Part shown: positions 11,001-23,200 of the stretch, piece after piece | Layout of the letters: every line of letters begins with the position of its first letter | Position numbering within the stretch: position 1 is the stretch's first letter | From: Bacteroidia bacterium | GTDB lineage: Bacteria; Bacteroidota; Bacteroidia; Bacteroidales; Azobacteroidaceae | Assembly (NCBI GenBank): GCA_025999115.1 | Contig: BNWW01000011.1 | Coordinates: 1-45,598 of the forward strand | Direction of reading: 5' to 3' | Length of the DNA stretch: 45,598 nucleotides | Translations under genes and position numbers: made by a program | Notes under the pieces: model-generated | Database searches by the model: none | Told to the model about the DNA's origin: nothing | What the model saw: only the letters and a program-made list of their open reading frames with translations

Positions 11001-11261
11001 TTGGTGCTTTACGACGCTTCTTTCATCAAATTACGGGAATTGAGCGTGGGTTATAATTTGCCTAAATCCTTGATTTCAAAAATCAAAATGAGCAATGTAC
11101 GCATCTCTTTGGTAGGACGTAATTTATGGATACTCTATCAAAACACGCCGAAAGGTATCGACCCCGAAGCGGCCATCAATGCCGGTAACGGACAAGGTTT
11201 GGAAATGGGATCGTTACCGCCCTCTACTACTTTTGGATTTGATATTAAAGTCGAATTTTAA
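8004..11261 (+). CDS. SusC-like TonB-dependent outer-membrane transporter (cluster A)
   Basis: 1085 residues. After a signal peptide (…FAQQ) comes a carboxypeptidase-regulatory-like domain ([21 protein letters not shown] and [12 protein letters not shown], about 22-100), then a TonB-box-like [10 protein letters not shown] near residue 98. The plug has [51 protein letters not shown], cited here in parts. A long beta-barrel ends in aromatic F (GFDIKVEF). There is no STN domain, so signalling to an anti-sigma factor is not indicated. With the SusD 14 bp downstream it should form the pair that moves oligosaccharides across the outer membrane using TonB energy. The signal peptide is odd in having four consecutive cysteines. 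Confidence 0.96.
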   Translation: [1085 protein letters not shown]

Positions 11262-14200
11262 TTTTTCAAGAAAATATGAAAATGAAAAAACAATATTTAT
11301 CAATTATCGCAGGCCTGATCGCATTATTGGCCATGAATGCCTGTACGGACGGTTTTGAGGAAATCAACACTAACCCCAATCGTTTGACTACAACCGAGCC
11401 TGAATTTATATTCGGTTTAAGTCCGGTCAGTACGCTTCGGACAATCGGTGGTGCAGGCAATGGAGCAGTCCGCGCCAACAATTGGTTTATTTTTGGTAAT
11501 TACAGCCAAATGTGGTCGGTAGTCGGTGGCGGCGGGCCGGCATTTAATGCGGAAGGAGCCGCCGACGACTTGTGGAACAATCTTTATGGCAATGCATTGA
11601 AACCGCTGTTCAATATTGTTAATAATTACGACAACAACCCCGGTTACACCAATCGCGTGGCGATGGCTAAAATATGGCGTTCCTATGTATTTTCCCTGTT
11701 GGTAGGAATGTATGGCCCTCTGCCGTATGTTGAAGCGTGCAATGGAGAAGTAGAAACTCGATTCGACAAGGAAGAAGATGTTTATTTGGGTATTTTGGCG
11801 GAATTGAAAGCCGCTTATCAAGCCCTCAACGAGAATAATACAGTTGATAAATATCCGGCGGCAGCGGAACCGTTCCTGAAATCCGATTTAACTCGATGGT
11901 CGCAATTTGCTCACTGTATCCGTTTACGTACCGCTATGCGAATTGCCGATTGCGATGTGAAAAATCCCGATAAACCTTGGTTAGTCAATTTGGCCAATAC
12001 GGCCAAAGCCGTCGTCGCCGAAGAATTGGAGAATGCCGAAAACAATTTGCTTATCAAAGATAATACCGGTAATTTCTCTATGGCTTTCGTTCCCGGTGAA
12101 GCTGATAATACGCAAAACCCTTTGTTTTTCATCGTCAATCAGAGTACGGAAAAAGATCAAAAATTAGGAGACTTTCCGATAATTCACGAATCTTTAATGA
12201 TGTGGATGAAACCGGCCACCTACGACGATCCTGTTTTATCGTACTATATTACGGAAGCAAATGTAGGTTCTGGCCAAACCAGAGGAATGGATAAATATCG
12301 CGGACGCCCCAATTCCATGAGCCGTCCGACGGATTATAACCGTCCCGGTTGGTCGAATCCGTATGATAAAACAAATAAATATGAGCATTTCGCTACCATC
12401 GGCAGCGCTTTCCAAAAATCCAATGCCGTGTATTATTTCTTTTCCTATCCCGAACTTTGCTTCCTGCGTGCCGAAGCCAAATTGAAAGGGTATTGGACCG
12501 GTGGCAGTAAAACCGCCGAAGAATGTTATTACGAAGGCATCGACGCCCGCTGTTTGAAATACGGCATTACGCAAGCAAAAATTAACCCCTATAAAAATTT
12601 CCCCGGTATCAAATGGAGTACACCTACTGATACCGTGAGCGCGAGCGTGATTCCCGACGAATTTTTCGATTATCTGGGCGGTTTTACCAACAGTTTATTG
12701 GGTGGCGAAGAAGACAACCTCAAGCGCATTATCGTGCAGCATTGGATCTCCCTCTTCGGTCAGAATATTGATGCATGGACATTGATTCGCCGTACACAAT
12801 TGATTCCTTTCAAACCGAATTTCAGTACCAGTTTGAACGACGGTTATATCAAATTAGATACACATGGACAGTGGGGATATATTCCCGAACGCTTGGTTTA
12901 TCCCGGCGGGGAACGGAGAATCAATACGAAAGAGGCTCAAAACGCCATTCAGAATTATCTGTACGACAATACTTTGCACGATGTGCTGGATCGCGTAACT
13001 TTCCGCTTGATTTTTGCAGCCGATAATTCCGGCTTGCCCGAACCTCCGATAGGAACCGCAGCTTACAGCGCATTTCCTTATGCGCTTCCGAATCTTGCAA
13101 TCAATCGCATTAATAAATAATTGAAAGAATATGAAAAAGTTAATCATTATAATAAATATTTTGATCGTATCGGCAGCCTTTTTCGTTGCTTGTGAAGACC
13201 GGCCGGATGTATATGAGTTTCCGGTAGATGAATACGTTTATGAAATTCCGGATGTTCCCGTAACGGACGATTATGTAGTGGGCGTTCCCTACGATACAAA
13301 ATTTCGCGATACCCTTTACACTGATATGTGGTACGATGCCGGCAAAAAAGCGCAACAACTTTATACGGGACATCCCACCTTGGGCGAATACGACATCAAG
13401 AAAGACGAGGATGTATTGCGCCAACATCTGGATTGGGGAAAAGAAGCGGGCATCGATTTCTTTGTTTTGAGTTGGGGCGGACATGGCTACAACGATACTA
13501 TTTTGACCCGTTGGGAAGCATTGTATGCGCAGGATAATGCCCGTCCGAAAGTAGTGATTCGTTTCAATCCGGATTATCGTTTCAAAGGAAAAGGTGATAC
13601 ATTGCAATGGATGCCTTTGGTTATGGATTCCTTGCGTTTCGATTTCGATTCGCTTTATACGCACGTAATGAAACACGATTTCGCTTATAAGAAAACAGAC
13701 GGAAAGCCGGTAATGGTCTTCTGTAACTTTATCAATCAGGAAGCTCATATACCAAATTTGAACGATTTTATTACTTTTCTCAAAACTTCTCCGGTAATCA
13801 ATAATAATCTATGGATGATGGCGGAATTAGGCGGTGGATGGACGTCGCCCGAACGCTACGGATATAATGCCACAAACGGTTATAACGGCCCGAAAGAGGG
13901 TTATGTACGCCCCGATTTCATCAAACCTTTCGATGCGTTCTTTACGACCGATATTACGCACAACAATTACGACCGGTATTATTCGCAATATTCCTATTTG
14001 GATTATAACTACCGGTATTGGCAGGAACGAATGCGTCCGCTGGGCAAAGAATTTATTCCAACCATACATCCCGGTTACGACAACCGGATCAATGAGCCGG
14101 ACGCGACTAATTTCTTGATTCCGCGATGGAAAGACGGAGCGGGCGCTTATGCCGTCAGCGATGCAGGCAATCAGTATAATTTCAGCAGTTTTACCGAAAA

Positions 14201-17200
14201 TCCGTATAAAAAATGGGCGAATGTGGCTAAACGCAATGTGGGTGAAAGCCGTATCGTCATGGTTTATAATTGGAACGACTTTGCCATCGGCAAAAATTTA
14301 GAACCGACGGAAGAATTTGGGACGGATTATCTACGATATACAAGAGAATTTTTTAAAAAACAATAGTGTTTAATTTTTAAATTTTAAGATTCATGAAAAA
14401 GAATTACATTTTAAAATCGTTGGCGCTGACGGCGTTGATGATGGTGGGAACAAACGTGAAAGCGGCTGAATTTCATGTGGCGAACGGAGCTTCGGATACC
14501 GAATTGGCTGCCGTTTTGGAACAAGCGCAAACCGGAGACATTATTTGGATTGATGGTATTGTAACCATCGCCGCTCCTGTTGAAATTACGAAAAACGTAA
14601 CCATTAAAGGTAACGACGATGGTGACGATATGCCGATATTCGACGGAGGTAAAGCTACCCGCTTGTTTGAAATTCATCCCGAAGCGATTGACGGTGCTAA
14701 ATTGGTTTTTGAAAATCTCGGCTTTAGCGAAGGGAACGGCGCTGCCAGCGATCCTACCGATGGTGGTGTGGCTCGTATTTATGACAACGGAATTACCGAA
14801 TTTATTCTCTGCTGGTTTGATAATAACACAGCCTTTCGTGGAGGCGCTTTCTTTATCACTCCGGGCGATACAGGCGCTCCTACGGTAACATTCAAGGGCT
14901 GCGAAGCCACCAATAACATTGCAAAAGGCGGCGACGCCCGTGGCGGTTATTTGTTTACGGATGGCGCCGATGTGCAAATCAATCATGAATATTGCAAAAT
15001 TCAAAACAATCAATCCATTGGCGGTCGCGGTGGCGCCTTGTGTTTATTTGGCGAAAATACTCGCCATTTCTATTACTGTATCATCAGTAACAACAAAGGT
15101 GGTAGCTGGATGCCGGATCCGGATGGCATTGTATCCGAAGGCATTGTATTAAAACCCGACGGAACGCCCGGCGAAGTTGGCGAATATGAAGGCGGTGCTG
15201 CTTTTATTACCGCTGGAGCAACCACTTTTGAATCGTGCGCACTGGTTTCTAATCAATCATGGAGCCACTCCGGTTTGATTCGCCATTTGGATGGCGGCGA
15301 TGTAACTTTCATCAATTGTACGCTGGCTAAAAATAGAAGCATACATAACAAACCTGTTTTGTGGGTAGGTGGCCAAGCCAATTACACTTTTGTAAACAGT
15401 TCTTTTGTTGAAAACGTAGGACAAAATGTAGGCAATGGCGCCGGTTTCGAGTTCGATGGCCCCAATGCAAAATTGAATATCTTTAATTCCGTATTTACCC
15501 GCAATGTGGCTGGTGGCGACGGCGCTGTGGATTTGAGTGGTGGCGGTACTTATGCCAATTTGACGGTTAAAAACTCCATGATCGGTTTAATTAAGGGTAA
15601 TCCCACAGCCATGGTAGTGGATGATAAATCCAATACGGCCATGTATAAAGTAGCAGGGGAAGAATCACAATTAGACTATGTTACGCTTGAAAATGGCGGC
15701 GCCGGTTGCGGTATTGATTTTATCGAAGGCTTCAAATTCAGCAAATCGTTCAAAATGCCTTATTATCTTTTGAAGGCCGGAAGTGATGTTACGAAATTGG
15801 GCGACCCGGCTTTGTTGGCCGATTACGATTTGAATACCGATTTATTCGGAAGAACACATATTCCTGCCGGCGATGGTTCTATTCCCGCGGCTCCCTCGAT
15901 CGTATCGACCGACGAGCAATTCGACGATACGGGTTGGGAAGAAAACGTAACAACCGTAGGAATCCTTTCTCCGAAATCAGTCGCTCCCGGCGTGAATTTG
16001 ATTAACAACTTGGTAGATCGCAACGGCGTGATCGGCATCGACTTCGGTACTTTGCGAGGCGCTGCAAAAGCCGAATTGTATTCCATAACGGGACAAAAAA
16101 TGGAAAATGTATTTTCGGGAATGGTAGTCGGAAAAGGTTATTACAACTTGAAAACCGCTACTCCGGGTATGTATCTCTTGAAAGTTACGGTAGAAGGCAA
16201 AACTTCTACACAGCGTTTGATTGTTAAATAAAATAAAAAATAAGAGGCTATTGGTGTCATTCCCGCAAAAGCGGGAATCTCATCAACAGCCTCTCTTTTG
16301 CCTCTTGGAATGAAAACACGGAATTTATCCTATATAGTATTGATTATCGCTTGTTTGACGGCTTGTAATAATATTCCCGCCTACAAAGATGCATCGTTAC
16401 CTATCGAAAAGCGGGTAAACGACCTGCTTTCCCGTATGACACCGGAAGAAAAAGCCGCACAATTGGATATGCTTTCGGCCAATGATATTCTTTTGGATTC
16501 CAAAACGCTGAATGGCGACCGTGTTTATTCTTTTATCGATTCGATGAATATCGGTTCGATTCACGATTTATATCCTTACTCGGCTTCTTTAGCGAATGAA
16601 TTGCAACGCCACGCCATCGAAAAGTCGCGTTTGGGTATTCCGCTCCTTTTTATCGAAGAAGCGTTGCATGGCTATCAAGGGGAAGGCGCTACGTGTTTTC
16701 CCATTCCACAAGGCAATGCCTCTACTTGGGACACTACCTTGATTTACAACATCGGACGAGTGATCGCTACCGAAGCTCGCGCCCACGGTGTTCATTTTGT
16801 ATTAGGCCCCAATCTCGACCTTGCCCGCGATATTCGTTGGGGTAGGGTAGAAGAAACTTTCAGCGAAGATGTTTACCTCACTTCCCGTTACGCAGTGAAT
16901 TTAATCAAAGGTTTGCAGGGCGAAAAATTATCGGATAATAACGCTGTGGTATCCGAACCCAAACATTTTGCCATGCACGGAGCGCCTGAAAACGGCAGCA
17001 ACGAAGGCCCTGTTTCGGTTGGCGAGCGCGAGGCGCGTTCCACCGGATTGTATGTTTTTGAAAAAGCAGTGAAAGAAGCGAAAGCCGGAGGCATTATGGC
17101 AGCCTACCACGAAATAGAAGGAATACCTTGTGTTTCAAGCAAATGGTTGCTTACGGACATTCTCCGTAACGAATGGGGATTCGATGGATTGGTGGTTACC

Positions 17201-20200
17201 GATTTAGGCGCCATCAAAAAACAAATAACCACGCATCATACGGCGGCCAACGATGAAGAAGCCATTGTAAAATCCATTACAGCCGGCTTGGATATGCAAT
17301 TTTATGATTTTCCGCACAACGATTTCCAACGAATGATTGTGGAATCGGTTCAAAACGGAAAATTGCCGGAAGAAGATTTAGACCGCGCCGTAAAAGATGT
17401 TTTGCGGACTAAATTCCAACTCGGTTTGTTTGATCATCCTTATACCGACGAAACACTGGCCGAAAAAGTGTTTCATACTCAAGAAAATCAAAATTTAGCT
17501 TTGGATGCAGCCCGGCAATCCATTGTTTTACTAAAAAATGATAACAATATTTTGCCCTTGGTACCCTCCGTCATTCCTGCGAAAGCAGGAATCCCCTCAC
17601 CGACGTTAAACACCATTACCCTCACCGGCAATTTAGCCGCCGCCACCTACACCGGAGGTTATTCTCCCGCCGGCGCGCAAGCCGTCAGCGTGAACGACGC
17701 ATTGCATAAAAAATTTGACAATAGACTGAAAATCAATTATATAAATACTGAAATATCCGACCGTTTTTCGATTATTTTGCCTTCCTTCCTTTCTCCCGGC
17801 AAACAATCGCCGGAAAAAGGTTTGAAAGCGGAATTTTTCAACAACCGGGATTTGAGCGGCAAACCGGCATATACAAACATCGACGCCAATTTAAATCCGT
17901 ATTGGCATAATTTAAGTCCTGCGCCCGGCATCAATCCTGAAAACTTTTCGGCTCGCTGGTCGGGTTATCTAACGGTTCCTGTTTCGGGCAACTACGAAAT
18001 GGATTTCCGCGCCGACGATTACGGAAAAATGTATATCGACAATCAACTTTTTTTCGACCATTGGAACGATGAATGGCAAAATCGCGGTGAACGAAAAACC
18101 ATTCGCTTGGAAGCGGGACATCCAATTCCTTTCCGCTTGGAATTTTTGAAATTGGCCGACAATGCCGGAATTTGGTTGAAATGGCGATTGACCGACACGG
18201 AAAAATTAAATTTATATGCCGATATTACTCGTGCGGCCGCACAATCCGACGCAGTCATCGTGGTCATGGGTGAAGCGCAGGAAGAAGTGGGCGAAAGTCG
18301 CGACAAGCACGATTTGTATCCGAATGCGATGGATATGAAAATTTTACAAGCGGCCGCCAAATCGGGAAAACCGGTGATTACGGTCATGATAACCGGTCGT
18401 CCGTTGATTCTGACCGAAGTTTGTAACCTTTCCGATGCCGTATTGCAAGCTTGGTTTGGAGGTGAAGCCGCCGGTACGGCCATCGCCGATATTCTGCACG
18501 GCGATTATAATCCTTCGGGACGATTGGCGGTTACGTTTCCCGAAAATCAAGGACAATTGCCGATGTATTATTCCAAAAAGCCGTCGGCGCATCGCCGCTA
18601 TATCGACGGACAGGCCCAACCGCTTTTCCCTTTCGGTTACGGATTGAGTTATGCTGCATTTGAATATTCAAACTTAAAAATAACGCCCGAAAATCCGGCC
18701 GTTCGGGATAATATCCGAATCAGTTTTGATGTGAAAAATACAAGTGCAGTGGACGGCGCCGAAGTTTCACAATTGTATATCAATGATAAAGTGAGCAGTG
18801 TGGAAATTCCCGAAAAACAATTGAAAGGTTTTTCAAAGAATTTCATCAAAACGGGCGAAACGAAAAACATTACGATCATGCTATCACCCGAACATCTTTC
18901 GCTCATCAATGCAGAAATGAAGCGAGTGGTGGAACCCGGTGAATTTGAGATGATGGTCGGCGCTTCGTCGGACGACATCCGGTTGCGTAAAATATTGACA
19001 GTGAAATAAATAAGAATAAATATATGGATTATTTTTTAATTTTTTAATTATTGTATCATGAAAAAGTTAACTTTATCACTTTGGGCAATTCTTTTATTGT
19101 CCTTATTGGGTTGGCAAAACGCTAATGCCCAATTTTTGGAAAACACCGACAAGGTGGATATTGTGTCAATTCGCGGCTTCGATGGCGACGGTGTAGGCAA
19201 CTGGTATCTTGCCGATATAGGCGTTGATACCGATTCGCTCGTTTGGAGCCAAGCAGCAACCGATGTTATTAAATGGTATCGCATCCCAGCAGGCGGCGTT
19301 TCCGACGGAACAGCAGATGTTCAGGCTTATTATTACAAAAATGTTGCTTCCGGACGTTATCTTTACCTAACCGGCGACCAACTTGCCGAGTTGGCAGGCG
19401 ATGATGGCGACTGGCCAACTAAACGCGCTTATGCTACAGCCCAAAATGCGAAAACTGCTAATTTCAAATGGTTTGAACGCAATACGAATGGCGATTGGGG
19501 CTGGGCAAGTAACTTGCACAACGCAGCAGCCTATTATCCCGAAAAACGCGACGGAAACAAGTATAATATTCTTTCGGGTATTATCATGCAGAAAATAAAA
19601 GATGGCGGTATCAATGGCGAAGAATTTTTCGGAGTTTACGAACCGAATGCTTCCGTTGGCGGTCATGCAGGCGGACTTGGAAATGTTTGGTACGCAACAA
19701 AAATAGATGTTGTAGCAGCCAATGTTGAAAATCCCGATATACCACATTTCTTGGCAAATACCGAAAAAGCCGATATTATTACCATTCGCGGTTTCGATGG
19801 CGACGGTGTAGGCAATTGGTACCTTGCTGATATAGGTGTTGATACCGATTCGCTCGTTTGGAGCCAAGAAACAACCGGCGTTATTAAATGGTATCGCATC
19901 CCGGCAGGCAGCGCATCCGACGGAACAGCAGATGTTCAGGCTTATTATTATAAAAACGTTGCTTCCGGACGTTATCTTTATATAACTGACGGACAACTTA
20001 CCGAATTGGCAGGCGATGACGGCGACTGGCCGAGTAAACGCGCTTATGCAACTTCAACCTACGGAACGACCGCCAATTACAAATGGTTTGAACGCAACAC
20101 GAATGCCGCTTGGGGCTGGGCAAGCAATCTTCACAACGCTGCCGCCTATTATCCCGAAAAGAGAGATGGAAACCATTATAATATTCTTTCGGGTATCCTC

Positions 20201-23200
20201 ATGGAGAAAATAAAAGATGGCGGTATCAACGGCGAAGAATTTTTCGGAGTTTACGAACCGAATGCCTCGGTTGGAGGTTATGCCGGCGGACTTGGAAACG
20301 TTTGGTATGCAACCAAAATTGATGTTGCCGGAGCTAATGCAGCTAATCCCGACTACCGTCCCGACAACTCGCCCAGCGCCGATATTATTACCATTCGCGG
20401 TTTCGATGGCGACGGTGTAGGACTTTGGTACCTTGCCGATATAGGCGTTGATACCGATTCGCTCGTTTGGAGTCAAGAAGCAACCGACGTTATTAAATGG
20501 TATCGTATTCCGGCAGGTGCTGCATTCGATAACGTACAAGCCTATTATTACAAAAACGTAGAAACAGGACGTTATCTTTATATAACCAGCGAACAACTTG
20601 CCGAGTTGGCAGGCGACGATGGCGATTGGCCAATCAAACGCGCTTATGCGACAAGCGAAAATGCTAAAACCGATAATTTCCGTTGGTTTGAACGCAATAC
20701 GAATGCCGAATGGGGTTGGGCAAGCAATCTTCACAGCGCTGCCGCATATTATCCCGAAAAACGCGACGGAAACCATTATAATATTCTTTCGGGTATTGTC
20801 ATGCAGAAAATAAAAGATGGCGGTATCGACGGCGAAGAATTTTTCGGAGTTTACGAACCGAATGCCTCGGTTGGAGGTTATGCCGGCGGACTTGGAAATG
20901 CTTGGCACGCAACAAAAATTGATGTTACAGCAACAGGCGCCAACCCCGATTATGTATCCGACGGCTTGGCATACAGCATCGAAGAACTGAATTTCTTCGC
21001 AACCGATGATGGCGAAAATGCAGATGCCGCTTCCTACGCTGTCGATACTCATACCATTACCTATAAAAACGGCGGATGGCACAGAGCCGGTTGGAACTGG
21101 GAAGCCGAAGGCGGTATTGATGTTGCAGGCTACAATCAGGTTTGGATTAAATTTGATGCTTCGGCGCTTCCTAAAACCGGCGACGGCGAAGGTGGTGCTA
21201 CCAAACTTCAATTTGACGTTGTTTATACGGACGATTCAAATGCGCAATCCGAAACAGGGAAAAATAACGAATTTTTCGCAAACAATACAGAATATTTCTA
21301 CAATCTAACCCCCGGCAAAAAAATCAAACGAATTACGTTGAAAAGTCAAGCCGAAGGCGATGTGGTTTTGACCGGCGCTTATTTCTTCACTAAAGGTATT
21401 GATAAGGTGGATTTGATTGTTACCGACATCACTTGGACTCCGGTAAATCCTGTATTAGGCGATTCAATCCTCTTCAGCGCGACCATTAAAAACATTAGCG
21501 AATTTGCTTCGCCCAATGTCAAACACGGCGTTTCGTTCGCAATAAAGGGATCTACCGGAAACAATATAGTAGTTGCTTTTAGCGATACACATCTTACCTC
21601 TCTGGCTCCGGGCGAAGAAGTTACTCTGACGGCTAACGGTAACCCCAACGGTAAAACGGACGGTGGAAAATGGATACCCGGTTTGGCAAGAACCTATACC
21701 GTTGTGGCTCAAGTGAACGACCAAAATGATATTCCGGAAACCGATATAGCCAACAATTTCTTGGAAAAAGAGATTATCATTGCTACATCCGGTATCAATG
21801 CAATGGCTTCCGAAGGACAAATCTATACATCGAAAGGTAAAATCTATTTTGAAAACTTCCCCGAAAACACGGTCGTAAGCATTTACAACCTGCAAGCGCA
21901 GAAAATCGGAGATTATAAAGCAAGTGAAGTTTCAAATCAGACTTTCCCGACGAATTTGTATATCGTAAAAGTTCAATCGGGGAATATTTCGTCTAATTGT
22001 AAGATTTTAGTTAAATAGACGTTATTATGTTGTGTAGGTAGAGACGTTGCGCGCAACGTCTCTACTTTTTTCAATTTTCAGAAACAGAATATTCAAAATA
22101 CAATGAAATTTCATAAATTACTTTTCGTCCCGACCTTGTTCTTGTGTCAATTAATGCTTGCACAAAGCGGAAATCCTTTCATCCGCGATATTTATACCGC
22201 CGACCCATCGGCTCATGTTTGGGCAGACGGCCGTTTGTACGTTTATCCTTCGCACGACATCGACCCGCCGGCTGGTTGCGACCGGATGGATAAATATCAT
22301 GTCTATTCCACCGATGATATGGTCAATTGGACCGACCACGGCCAAATCCTCGAAGCCGCCGATGTGCCTTGGGATGTGCCGGTTACGAATGCAAGTACTA
22401 ATGCCACTTTTATGTGGGCGCCCGATTGTGCATATAAAAACGGGAAATATTATTTCTATTTTCCGCATCCCGAAGGCCCTACTTGGAACAATACATGGAA
22501 AATAGGTATTGCAGTAAGCGATTATCCTGCAAAGGATTTTACCGTATTGCCCGAGCCGCTGAAAGGCACGGAAGTAACGTGGATCGAAAACGGACAAATT
22601 GTTACCTCGCCCGGATTAATCGATCCTTGCGTTTTTATCGACGACGACGGTCAAGTTTATCTGTATATCGGCGGCGGCGCTCGTTGTTACGGTGGAAGAT
22701 TGAAAGACAATATGATTGAAGTGGAGGGCGAGTTACAACAAATGACCGGTTTGACCGATTTTCACGAAGGTACTTGGGTGTTCAAGCGCAACGGCATTTA
22801 TTACCTCACGTATGCCGATAATAAAGACGGCGCCAATCAGCTACGTTATGCCATCGGCAACAGTCCGTTAGGCCCTTGGACATACAAAGGCATTTATCTC
22901 AATTCTACTACTTGCTATACCAGCCACGGTTCGGTAGTGGAATACAAAGGACAATGGTGGGCGTTTTATCATACGGCCGACCTTTCGGGAATCGGCGAAT
23001 TGCGCAGCATCTGTGTCGATCCGCTGTTTTTCAATGAAAACGAAACGATTCAAGTCGTAAAACAAACCAAAGACCAAGGCTCGCCTTATCAAGGAAGTCC
23101 GAAAACCGTTCCGGGAACCATCGAAGCCGAAGATTTCAATACCGGCGGACAAGGGATTGCTTATTGGGATAACACACCGGGAAACGGTACGTTGGAATAT